A DNA stretch of 6,669 nt from an uncultured Clostridium sp. (GTDB taxonomy: Bacteria; Bacillota; Clostridia; Clostridiales; Clostridiaceae), in the NCBI RefSeq assembly GCF_937920395.1, contig NZ_CALEVF010000279.1, positions 1 through 6,669 on the forward strand, read 5' to 3'. Positions 1-5,853 of the stretch are shown piece by piece. The notes under the pieces are model-generated. The model was not told where the DNA came from. It saw nothing but the letters and a program-made list of their open reading frames with translations, and made no database searches. Within the stretch, counting starts at the first letter, position 1. Each line of letters begins with the position of its first letter. Position numbers and translations under genes: made by a program.

Positions 1-3
1 TTT

Positions 4-19
4 GTCATCATGTGACGAC
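4..19. promoter_or_regulatory. Operator-like imperfect dyad beside the leftward promoter
   Basis: GTCATCAT followed by GTGACGAC forms a 16-base imperfect palindrome (6 of 8 positions pair) over the predicted transcription start of the leftward promoter. Its right half, ATGTGACGAC (10-19), recurs exactly at 129-138, on the far side of the promoter. A site over the start plus a copy about 120 bases away is a typical repressor arrangement. The regulator is unknown. The remaining bases of this 317-base gene-free stretch (about 140-317) show nothing I can support beyond AT-rich sequence and a weak AATAAT/ATTATT hairpin at the epimerase stop codon. Confidence 0.4.
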
Positions 20-26
20 TTCTACT

Positions 27-55
27 ATAATACTAGGTTTTTCTTGTTTTGTCAA
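27..55 (-). promoter_or_regulatory. Strong sigma-A-type promoter reading leftward, out of the window
   Basis: On the minus strand a perfect -35 TTGACA (50-55) is followed after exactly 17 bases by TATTAT (27-32), a near-consensus vegetative promoter. It points toward position 1, so the gene it serves starts left of the window and cannot be identified here. An operator-like dyad (4-19) begins about 8 bases downstream of the -10, where a bound repressor would block initiation. The assignment rests only on hexamer match and spacing. Confidence 0.7.
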
Positions 56-317
56 CTACTTCTTTATAAGAAATTTAAATTAAAATCTAATAAATTGTAA
101 TTAACAATTTGTTTAGCTCGCCACTTCTATGTGACGACAAGGAGTATTCTATCATATATATAACAAGTGACTTTTATCATAAATGGATTCTAATAGAATT
201 AACTCTATATTTCTACATGTACGTCTAAATACTTCAACATTCCTCATTCGGATACACATGGTAAAATGATTTAAATATTCACAATATTATTAACATTAAA
301 TCAATAATAATCTTTTA

Positions 318-1196
318 TTATTCTACAATAGATATCTTATAACTATATTTAAACTCTTTTCCACTAGTTAATAAAATTGACCCCTCTTTCTCTTTAAATT
401 CACCAGTAAAATCTTCATAATCTGCATGTCCAAACCAAGGTTCTATACATAAAAATGGTGCTCCTCCTTTGGGTGCCCATATTCCTATATACGGGAATCC
501 TTTAAATTCAACAGATACAGACTTCTTATGATTTTTTGATTTTATGGTTATTTTATCGGATTTTAAATTATCAAATACTAAAGCATCTTCTTTAAATAGA
601 TCTTTTGATAAAATCATGATATCACTATCCACTAAACCTTCTTTTCTATTATGTGAAAAATAGCCATCTTTAGTTATTTCCATTCTATCACTTGTTTCTT
701 CCTTATTAAATTTAAGGTAATAGTCTTCTAATTTTTCGTTTTTTTCAATTGGACACATAAACGCAGGATGTGCACCTATTGAAAATGTTATATCCTTATC
801 ATCTAAATTTATAACATTATAATTTACTTTAACAATATTCTCTTCAATTGTATAATTAATATGTAAAGAAAATTTATATGGGTATCTTTTCATAGTTTCT
901 TCAGAATACTCTAGTTCAAAAGTAATTGAATTATCAGTTTGTTCTACAAATTTAAAATCTGATATCCTACCGAATCCATGAGATGGTAATTCGTATTCTT
1001 TTTCATCAATCCTATATTTTGAACCTACTAAATTTCCTATAATTGGAAACAAAATTGGAGAATGATATTTCCAATATTCAGGGTCTCCATTCCAAAGATA
1101 CTGCGTTCCTTCCTTTTTCCCAGTTATAGAATGTAGTTCTGCTCCACGAGTACTAGCTGTTATTTTAATTTTTGTATTCTCTAAAGAATAAATCAT
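318..1196 (-). CDS. Aldose 1-epimerase family protein (LacX/YeaD-like galactose mutarotase fold)
   Basis: This is probably a cytoplasmic enzyme of the galactose mutarotase superfamily, which interconverts alpha and beta anomers of sugars or hexose phosphates; the substrate cannot be read from sequence. The protein has 292 residues counted from the ATG, normal for the LacX-like branch. Family landmarks are present in order: an N-terminal beta region with RGAELHSI, SHGFGR near residues 72-77 (His73), GAHPAF near 141-146 (His143) and CIEPWFG near 250-256 (Glu252). The two His and the Glu match the catalytic set known for GalM. A TTG lies three bases before the ATG, but AGGAAGG (1206-1212) is 9 bases from the ATG, so the ATG at 1196 is preferred. 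No sugar-pathway gene is adjacent. The gap upstream contains the transpeptidase terminator, so the gene is probably transcribed alone. Family is secure, substrate unknown. Confidence 0.9.
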   Translation of the reverse strand: MIYSLENTKIKITASTRGAELHSITGKKEGTQYLWNGDPEYWKYHSPILFPIIGNLVGSKYRIDEKEYELPSHGFGRISDFKFVEQTDNSITFELEYSEETMKRYPYKFSLHINYTIEENIVKVNYNVINLDDKDITFSIGAHPAFMCPIEKNEKLEDYYLKFNKEETSDRMEITKDGYFSHNRKEGLVDSDIMILSKDLFKEDALVFDNLKSDKITIKSKNHKKSVSVEFKGFPYIGIWAPKGGAPFLCIEPWFGHADYEDFTGEFKEKEGSILLTSGKEFKYSYKISIVE

Positions 1197-1302
1197 CAAA
1201 TACTTCCTTCCTATATACTTTTATTTACTATGTGTCATTCTGCAATATTTATATCCCATTAATATGCATGTTGCTAATATTGTAAATTAATTAGTATTAA
1301 AC

Positions 1303-1344
1303 AATAAAAAATATTAAAATATACTAACATAAAGTTAGTATATT
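1303..1344 (-). terminator. Rho-independent terminator after the L,D-transpeptidase gene
   Basis: An 11-bp perfect stem (1318-1328 with 1334-1344, loop of 5) lies 12 bases past the transpeptidase stop. On the minus strand it is followed by TTAATATTTTTTATTG. The stem is AT-rich and so weaker than a classic terminator, but position and T-tract fit. It separates the transpeptidase from the epimerase downstream. Confidence 0.65.
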
Positions 1345-1356
1345 AGTATTACACTT

Positions 1357-1743
1357 TCAAACGATTTTTACTGAGGTTCCAACTGGTACTAAATTATAAA
1401 GTTCAATTATATTGTTGTTGAAAGTTCTGATACATCCATTAGAAACCGACTTACCAATAGAACTTGGATTATTAGTGCCGTGAATTCCATAGTCTCCACC
1501 AGGAATATTTAACCCAAGCCATCTTACACCAAATGGTCCACCGGGGTTGAAAGCCTTATTTATAATTTTAAAAGTCCCCTTGGGTGTAGGTGTAGTAGTT
1601 TTACCTGTTGCTATAGAATATGTTTTAAATACCTTTCCATCCTTAAATAAAGTTAATTTTTTAGCATCAATATTAACTATAATATTGTATCTAATTACAC
1701 GATATAAACTTTCTTCATCATAATTGTAATAACGTATAAACAT
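1357..1743 (-). CDS. Short L,D-transpeptidase (YkuD domain)
   Basis: The protein is a 128-residue YkuD-domain transpeptidase. The family makes 3-3 peptidoglycan cross-links or attaches groups to diaminopimelate through an active-site cysteine. The catalytic signature is complete: HGT at 88-90 and SNGCIR at 101-106, with Cys104 as nucleophile and His88 as partner. The N-terminal half has the usual opening, VNIDAKKLTLFKDG, then TPTPKGTFKI and a GGPFG..W segment. The domain fills nearly the whole protein. There is no LysM or other wall-binding domain and no recognisable signal peptide; the first 20 residues are charged and aromatic. Short stand-alone versions like this occur in clostridia. GGAGG (1748-1752) lies 4 bases from the ATG, fixing the start. 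A perfect 12-bp palindrome (1769-1797) sits just upstream, and a terminator follows. Family assignment is firm; export and role (wall or spore) are not. Confidence 0.93.
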   Translation of the reverse strand: MFIRYYNYDEESLYRVIRYNIIVNIDAKKLTLFKDGKVFKTYSIATGKTTTPTPKGTFKIINKAFNPGGPFGVRWLGLNIPGGDYGIHGTNNPSSIGKSVSNGCIRTFNNNIIELYNLVPVGTSVKIV

Positions 1744-1768
1744 ATTTCCTCCAAATATAGAGTAATCT

Positions 1769-1797
1769 AATTTATACTATTACAAATAGTATAAATT
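1769..1797. repeat. Perfect 12-bp inverted repeat in the leader of the L,D-transpeptidase gene
   Basis: AATTTATACTAT (1769-1780) and ATAGTATAAATT (1786-1797) are exact reverse complements with a 5-base spacer. The site lies 26 bases before the transpeptidase ATG and downstream of the RpiR gene. On the minus strand no T-run follows, so it is not a standard terminator. It contains -10-like TATACT and TAGTAT hexamers, so it may be an operator overlapping a promoter, or an mRNA 5' hairpin. Confidence 0.55.
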
Positions 1798-1857
1798 GTC
1801 CCAAAACAACGTTTCAGAAATGCTTATAAATCCTTTTTACCATTTTCATCAATAGAT

Positions 1858-2715
1858 TCATTTATAAACTTTATATTCTTTCCAAATCTCCTCTAAAGTA
1901 GAAAATGTACTTGAAATTTTTTCTTTTTCTCTTAATCCCACTGCAATGATTAATGCATTTATTACACTAAGTGGTGCTACTAAGGAATCAACGAATGAAG
2001 TCATATTACTTTGTGCTATTAACGTATGATCCGCCTTCTCCGCTAATGGAGATAATAAACTATCTGTAATTACGACAATATTAGCATTTTTACTTTTAGC
2101 AAAATCTAAAGCTTCAATTGTTCTCATAGTATACCTAGGAAAACCTATACCAATGACTATGTCATGTTCATTAACATTAAGCATCTGCTCGAATATATCA
2201 CTAACTCCATAGGCGACTACCTTAACATTATCTAAAATAAGATTTAAATAAAAGCCTAAAAATTCAGCTAATGAAGATGAGTCACGAAGTCCAATTATAT
2301 ATATTTTTTTGGCTTTAAATAAAGAATTTACTATATCATCAAAAGTTTCATAATTTATATTTTCCAAAGTAGTTTTAATATTTTCCATATCAGCTTTTAA
2401 TACATTCTTGAGTGCATTTTCTTGAGTTATGTATTCATTAGATAATTCAATTCTTTGCACAGTTGTTAATTTATTTCTAATTAATTGTTGAAGAGATTTT
2501 TGTAATTTAGGATACCCACTAAATCCCAATTCTGTTGCAAATCTCACAACAGTTGATTCACTTACTCCTATGCTATCCCCCAACTTATCAGCTGTCATAA
2601 ACGCTGCTTTATCATAGTGATTTAGAATATATTCGGCTATAAGTTTTTGACCTTTACTTAAACGTGGAAATTTAATTTGAATAGTTCTCATCAAATCTTG
2701 TCTGTTATTTTCCAT
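1858..2715 (-). CDS. RpiR/MurR-family transcriptional regulator (HTH plus SIS sugar-phosphate domain)
   Basis: This is a 285-residue cytoplasmic DNA-binding regulator of the RpiR family, whose members sense phosphosugars through a SIS domain and control sugar or amino-sugar operons. The N-terminal HTH_6 domain spans about residues 1-80, with the hallmark recognition segment SESTVVRFATELGF at 52-65 followed by SGYPKLQ. A linker to about 130 leads to the SIS domain (about 135-260): KKIYIIGLRDSSS (136-148) and a second strand-turn IVIGIGFPRYT (186-196), then VVITDS at 214-219. Length is normal and no break is visible. The ribosome binding site is weak (AGGG about 12 bases before the ATG). A consensus-like promoter lies at 2798-2826. 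The gene is divergent from the zinc-ribbon gene, with a dyad between the promoters that could be its operator. No phosphosugar gene is adjacent except possibly the epimerase, so its target is unknown. Confidence 0.92.
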   Translation of the reverse strand: MENNRQDLMRTIQIKFPRLSKGQKLIAEYILNHYDKAAFMTADKLGDSIGVSESTVVRFATELGFSGYPKLQKSLQQLIRNKLTTVQRIELSNEYITQENALKNVLKADMENIKTTLENINYETFDDIVNSLFKAKKIYIIGLRDSSSLAEFLGFYLNLILDNVKVVAYGVSDIFEQMLNVNEHDIVIGIGFPRYTMRTIEALDFAKSKNANIVVITDSLLSPLAEKADHTLIAQSNMTSFVDSLVAPLSVINALIIAVGLREKEKISSTFSTLEEIWKEYKVYK

Positions 2716-2797
2716 AATTAGCCCAACCCTTTCTATATTAATTCCAACTAGCTAAAATTAAAATATTAAATATATAATAGTATGTAATTTTTATTTC

Positions 2798-2826
2798 ATT
2801 TTATCATCTATTGAACTCGGTTTCAA
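2798..2826 (-). promoter_or_regulatory. Predicted promoter of the RpiR-family gene
   Basis: On the minus strand TTGAAA (2821-2826) and TAAAAT (2798-2803) are separated by exactly 17 bases and point at the RpiR-family gene, whose ATG is about 80 bases downstream. This leaves an untranslated leader containing one of the three GCTAAAATTA repeats (2751-2760). Confidence 0.55.
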
Positions 2827-2861
2827 TGAATTATTCAATTTGTGTAATCTTTATCTTATTT

Positions 2862-2909
2862 TAGGACATAAATAGCTAAAATTATTAAGGCTATTTGTAC
2901 ATAGTCCTA
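2862..2909. promoter_or_regulatory. Interrupted dyad between the divergent promoters
   Basis: Outer arms TAGGAC (2862-2867) and GTCCTA (2904-2909) enclose inner arms AAATAGC (2870-2876) and GCTATTT (2890-2896) around a 13-base centre. The symmetric block lies between the RpiR promoter and the zinc-ribbon promoter, where a regulator could control both directions. It could alternatively be coincidental symmetry in AT-rich DNA, although 13 matched pairs including five G-C pairs are unlikely to be so. Confidence 0.4.
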
Positions 2910-2914
2910 TAATG

Positions 2915-2943
2915 TTGTTAAAATAATTATACTATGCTAAAAT
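2915..2943 (+). promoter_or_regulatory. Predicted extended -10 promoter of the zinc-ribbon gene
   Basis: TTGTTA (2915-2920) and TAAAAT (2938-2943) are separated by 17 bases, and TG with one spacer base precedes the -10 (2935-2937), giving an extended -10 element. The start codon is 43 bases downstream, and the -10 overlaps the third GCTAAAATTA repeat (2936-2945). Confidence 0.65.
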
Positions 2944-2985
2944 TAAATTGGCTATAATGTACTAAAAAGAAGAGGTGAATTATAT

Positions 2986-3126
2986 ATGATATACTCAACT
3001 GGTGATAAACCTGGGAATGGAAAATATGTTTGTAAAATTTGCGGTCAAAAGGTAGTTTTAGATGATACTACTGATACTTTACCTCCTTGTCCTAAATGTA
3101 AAAAGACAAAGTATAGAAAATTTTAA
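2986..3126 (+). CDS. 46-residue zinc-ribbon protein
   Basis: This is a small cytoplasmic protein of 46 residues with two CxxC knuckles, C16-K-I-C19 and C35-P-K-C38, the four-cysteine arrangement of a rubredoxin-like zinc ribbon that binds one Zn (or Fe). Between the knuckles lies VVLDDTTDTLPPCPKC. The opening (MIYSTGDKPGNGKYVC) and this middle recall a widespread group of tiny Firmicute zinc-ribbon proteins of unknown function, from memory. Translation signals are good: GAGGTG at 2972-2977, 8 bases before the ATG, and an extended -10 promoter upstream. A terminator at 3196-3250 makes it a one-gene unit, divergent from the RpiR regulator. It is too small to be an enzyme; a metal-binding or protein-contact role is likely but cannot be specified. 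Confidence 0.85.
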   Translation: MIYSTGDKPGNGKYVCKICGQKVVLDDTTDTLPPCPKCKKTKYRKF

Positions 3127-3195
3127 TATAAATAATTTATCTTACATATATAGCACCCTAAATATCAGAAAATAACAACCATTAATTGTTAAACT

Positions 3196-3250
3196 GGCGG
3201 TATCTCAAAATGATAAAAATCATTTCAAGAGGTGCCTCCTTTTATTTTGT
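3196..3250 (+). terminator. Rho-independent terminator after the zinc-ribbon gene
   Basis: A two-part stem is seen: GGCGGTATCTC (3196-3206) pairs with GAGGTGCCTCC (3229-3239) with one mismatch and two G-U pairs. Above a small internal loop, AAATGAT (3208-3214) pairs with ATCATTT (3219-3225) around an AAAA loop. TTTTATTTTGT follows immediately. The position, about 70 bases after the zinc-ribbon stop, fits a strong intrinsic terminator. Confidence 0.8.
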
Positions 3251-3313
3251 ATTTTATGGTAAATAAATTTGCTAACAAATAAAATCTGTGACCGAGGTGA
3301 CTAAAGTGTTTGT

Positions 3314-3358
3314 TACTAAGCATAAGTTAATAACTTAGTGGGTAACTTATGTTTAGTA
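3314..3358 (+). repeat. 16-bp inverted repeat with an alternative fold, in the oxidoreductase leader
   Basis: TACTAAGCATAAGTTA (3314-3329) pairs with TAACTTATGTTTAGTA (3343-3358) over 16 bp with one G-U pair and a 13-base loop. The loop starts with a second TAACTTAG copy, so ACTAAG (3315-3320) can instead pair with CTTAGT (3334-3339), giving mutually exclusive hairpins. It ends 74 bases before the start codon at 3433. No T-run follows, so it is not a terminator. It may be a leader-RNA switch, an operator or a relic repeat. The rest of the 306-base gap after the zinc-ribbon gene holds only the terminator and AT-rich sequence; I found no clear promoter hexamers there. Confidence 0.45.
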
Positions 3359-3432
3359 TCAGTAAATCAAATAAGTACATATTTTAATATGATTAATTCT
3401 ACATAAATCTATATTTTGAAAAGGAGTCGGAA

Positions 3433-4434
3433 ATGGATAATACTAAGTTTAGAGCAATGTTAGTATCAGAAACAGAAAAAAATGAATTTGTAAGACAAAT
3501 TGTAAATAGACAAATTGATGATTTACCTGAAGGTGATGTACTAATAAGTGTAAAATATTCTTCACTTAACTATAAGGACGCTCTTTCTGCCACTGGCAAT
3601 AAAGGAGTAACTAGAGTTTATCCACACACTCCAGGAATAGATGCTGCAGGCATTGTAGTTGAAAGCTATAATAGCAATTTTAAAGTTAACGATAAGGTGC
3701 TTGTAACAGGATATGATTTAGGTATGGGTACATTCGGAGGTTATGCGGAATATATTAGAGTTCCTGATAAATGGGTTGTAAATCTTCCAGATCACCTTAC
3801 ACTAAGAGAGAGTATGATATTTGGCACTGCTGGATTCACTGCTGCACTATCCATTTATAAACTAATTAACTCAGGTGTTAAACCTAGTGACGGTGATATA
3901 TTAGTAACAGGATCTACGGGTGGTGTCGGTAGCACCGCAATTTCAATATTAACTAAGATCGGTTACAATGTCACAGCTGCCACAGGAAAATCTTCTGAAA
4001 AAGAAATGCTACTTGGAATTGGTGCTAAACATATAGTCGATAGGAATGACTTAGATGACAATTCTGGAAGAGCACTTTTAAAGAGTAGATGGGCTGGAGT
4101 AATAGATACTGTAGGTGGCAATATGTTATCTACAGCAATTAAATCTACTAATTATGGAGGTAGCGTTACCTGCTGTGGAAATATTGCTTCCGATCAATTT
4201 TCAAGTTCAGTCTATCCTTTTATCTTAAAAGGGATTTCATTGCTAGGAATTGATTCTGTTAACTGTCCTATGGATATTAGGCTTAAAATTTGGGATAAAC
4301 TATCCTCAGATTGGAAACCTGATAATTTAGATGCTAATGTTGATGAAGTATCACTTAATGAATTAAGTGAAAAAATAGATATGATATTAAGTGGTAACCA
4401 TAAAGGTAGAACTATAGTTAATCTTGATTTATAA
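3433..4434 (+). CDS. yhdH: YhdH/YhfP-family NADPH-dependent oxidoreductase (acrylyl-CoA reductase, AcuI type)
   Basis: This is a 333-residue cytoplasmic enzyme of the zinc-free medium-chain dehydrogenase superfamily, YhdH/YhfP branch. Characterised relatives (AcuI) reduce acrylyl-CoA to propionyl-CoA with NADPH; others are annotated as quinone oxidoreductases. The N-terminal catalytic domain (about 1-125) carries SSLNYKDALSATG (43-55), PGIDAAG (67-73) and GGYAEY (102-107). The Rossmann domain has GTAGFTAA (131-138) and the nucleotide loop TGSTGGVGSTA (159-169). The C-terminus ends with the family KGRTIV motif (324-329). Zinc-ligand cysteines of true alcohol dehydrogenases are absent, as expected. 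Length matches the family and no lesion is visible. AAGGAG (3421-3426) is 6 bases before the ATG. It stands alone between a hairpin-bearing leader and a convergent alcohol dehydrogenase remnant. Family is firm; the physiological substrate is inferred. Confidence 0.92.
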   Translation: MDNTKFRAMLVSETEKNEFVRQIVNRQIDDLPEGDVLISVKYSSLNYKDALSATGNKGVTRVYPHTPGIDAAGIVVESYNSNFKVNDKVLVTGYDLGMGTFGGYAEYIRVPDKWVVNLPDHLTLRESMIFGTAGFTAALSIYKLINSGVKPSDGDILVTGSTGGVGSTAISILTKIGYNVTAATGKSSEKEMLLGIGAKHIVDRNDLDDNSGRALLKSRWAGVIDTVGGNMLSTAIKSTNYGGSVTCCGNIASDQFSSSVYPFILKGISLLGIDSVNCPMDIRLKIWDKLSSDWKPDNLDANVDEVSLNELSEKIDMILSGNHKGRTIVNLDL

Positions 4435-4503
4435 ATTAAACAATCGGCTAAAAACAAACTGAAGGTAATTTTATTAAATCTATAATGTAAAAATTTCTAA
4501 TAT

Positions 4504-4531
4504 GGAATATGAATTATAATATTCATATTTC
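4504..4531. repeat. AT-rich hairpin between convergent genes
   Basis: An 11-bp stem (4504-4514 with 4521-4531, one G-T pair, 6-base loop TATAAT) lies between the oxidoreductase stop and the convergent alcohol dehydrogenase remnant. Its location suits a bidirectional transcription end, but neither side has an immediate T-tract, so a terminator role is weakly supported. No better terminator was seen for the oxidoreductase. Confidence 0.35.
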
Positions 4532-4566
4532 ATATTCATAACTTACACTACATACAATGTGACTTA

Positions 4567-5016
4567 TTAACGATTTGCCAATTTATAAATTTGATAAGTA
4601 TCTTCTCTATCAAGTTTTTTAAAGCTTCCAACCCTACGCTTGCCGTAGAATACACAGCGATCAGCCAGTTCAGCAAGTATTTCTTCATTTTGCACTCCTA
4701 TACCTAATTCTGTAAAGCATGTAGGCATACCCAGTGAGGTAAAGAACTCAACCGTTGCATCCATTCCTGCATGCCCTGTTTCTTCATAACTCCCCTTTTC
4801 AATTCCCCATACTTGTTTTGCAAAGCGTGTGAAACGTTCTGGTTTAGCCTTATAACAATACTTAGCCCAAGAACCCCAAATTGCACAAAGGCTAGCACCA
4901 TGAGCTACGTCAAACTTACCACTTAGCTCGTGGCCAATTTGATGTGGAGCAAAATCCGTTGCCGCACCAAGACCTGTAAGTCCGTTGTGTGATAAACTTC
5001 CACACCACATTTTAGC
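4567..5016 (-). pseudogene. 5'-truncated iron-dependent alcohol dehydrogenase (BDH/YqhD type), C-terminal third
   Basis: This is the C-terminal part (about 148 of an expected roughly 390 residues) of a group III Fe/Zn-dependent alcohol dehydrogenase of the butanol dehydrogenase/YqhD branch, NAD(P)H enzymes that reduce aldehydes to alcohols. Counting from the Met at 5010, SLSHNGLTG (5-13) leads into PHQIGHELSG and DVAHGASL. His23 and His37 are 14 residues apart, as are metal ligands His267 and His281 of E. coli YqhD. The NAD(P)-binding N-terminal domain and the other two ligands (Asp194 and His198 equivalents) are missing, so it cannot be active. Reading upstream, similarity ends at 5010-5016 and an in-frame stop follows at 5020-5022. 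There the sequence changes to a GPH transporter fragment on the other strand. The Met at 5010 is an internal family residue with no ribosome binding site. GC is about 48-50% in two counted 60-base lines, far above its neighbours, suggesting a foreign origin. Confidence 0.88.
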
Positions 5017-5767
5017 TATTTATATATTATCATTTACAGCTAAAGATGTTTTTAATGCTACATTTCTATTCTTCTGCGTTTACGATTTAAAAGTTACAGC
5101 TACTCTGGCTGCCAATTTGCTTTCACTTAGTATTGTTGGTATACCTGTAACTATCCTTGCAGGATTTTTGATGATTAAAGTAGGCCCATCTAATTTATTT
5201 AAGATAGCTTATTCTACAATGATTGTATGTTTACTAGGGTATTATGGTGTATATTTACTCAATCCAGGATCTAAGATTGTTATTTTATTTATAATTTCCA
5301 TTGTGTATCAAATCGGTGTATGTATATTAATATTCACTCCATGGAATGTATTCCCTTTCATTCCAGATGTAGATGAAATAGCTTTTAGAAAAAGACGAGA
5401 AGGACTGTTCGCAGCAGTTATGACTTTCACTAGAAAGAGTAGTGTAGCACTTGCTACACTTATGGTTGGACTTATATTGCAGTATGGAGGTTTTGTTAAG
5501 GGTAAGACGACACAAACACCTCAAGTCATGCACGTAATTGCATACACTATGGTTATTGGATCTATTGTATTACTTGTGATGGCTTTACTGATAACCTTTA
5601 CTTTTAAATTAAATAAACAAACACATATCATATTAACAAAAGAAATTGAACGATTAAAAAACAATGGTTCAAAACTTGATGTTGATCAGAAAACAAAAGA
5701 AGTTGTTGAAGACCTTACTGGATATAAATATAAAGATGTTTGGCAAGAAGTTAGTATTGATAAATAG
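5009..5767 (+). pseudogene. 5'-truncated GPH-family sugar:cation symporter (MFS), C-terminal half
   Basis: This is the C-terminal half (about 250 residues of an expected 450 or so) of a membrane symporter of the glycoside-pentoside-hexuronide family, which imports sugars or glycosides with H+ or Na+. About six membrane segments are visible, matching TM7-12. Landmarks are SFTAKDVFNATF in the first segment, the IPVTILAGF region, FTPWNVFPFIPDVDE, and RRREGL-type RKRREGLFAAVMTF before the fifth. A basic hydrophilic tail ends at TAG 5765-5767. TM1-6 are missing. The frame can be opened from a TTG at 4985, but its first 8 or so codons are antisense to the dehydrogenase remnant and no ribosome binding site precedes it. 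A half-transporter made this way is unlikely to work. A terminator at 5798-5836 still follows. Two related events or a single recombination near 5010-5020 could explain the joint. Confidence 0.87.
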
Positions 5768-5797
5768 GTAATAAATAATATAAATTTGTAAATAGAC

Positions 5798-5836
5798 GCA
5801 CATCCGATAATTTTTCCGGGTGTGCTTTTCTTTCTT
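5798..5836 (+). terminator. Rho-independent terminator after the GPH symporter remnant
   Basis: GCACATCCG (5798-5806) pairs with CGGGTGTGC (5817-5825) over 9 bp with one G-U pair and a 10-base loop. TTTTCTTTCTT follows. It begins 31 bases past the symporter stop codon and is a well-formed intrinsic terminator. It would also sit between the symporter remnant and the convergent AEC remnant. Confidence 0.85.
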
Positions 5837-5853
5837 ATCAATTACAAATTAAT

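Noticed and set aside
193..279. A 28-codon plus-strand frame starting at an ATG in the left gap
   Set aside because: It has no ribosome binding site and no recognisable features, and it is of a length expected by chance.
3166..3243. Minus-strand GGAGG followed by a short ATG frame of 13 codons
   Set aside because: The apparent ribosome binding site is simply the complement of the terminator stem and T-tract of the zinc-ribbon gene.
4212..4457. Minus-strand open frame of 81 codons
   Set aside because: It lies antisense to the 3' end of the intact oxidoreductase, has no ribosome binding site and has no recognisable protein features.
4435..4566. Strong terminator for the oxidoreductase
   Set aside because: The only notable hairpin (4504-4531) is AT-rich and lacks an adjoining T-tract on either strand, so it was recorded only as a repeat.
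4704..4901. Minus-strand open frame of 65 codons
   Set aside because: It is an alternate frame inside the alcohol dehydrogenase remnant, whose own frame has clear family motifs.
4985..5008. TTG start that would give the symporter remnant an N-terminus
   Set aside because: The codons are antisense to the dehydrogenase remnant, no ribosome binding site precedes the TTG, and the resulting protein would begin in the middle of the transporter.
5327..5533. Minus-strand open frame of 68 codons with several cysteines
   Set aside because: It is antisense to the GPH symporter remnant. The cysteines are scattered and form no regular metal-binding pattern, and there is no start signal.
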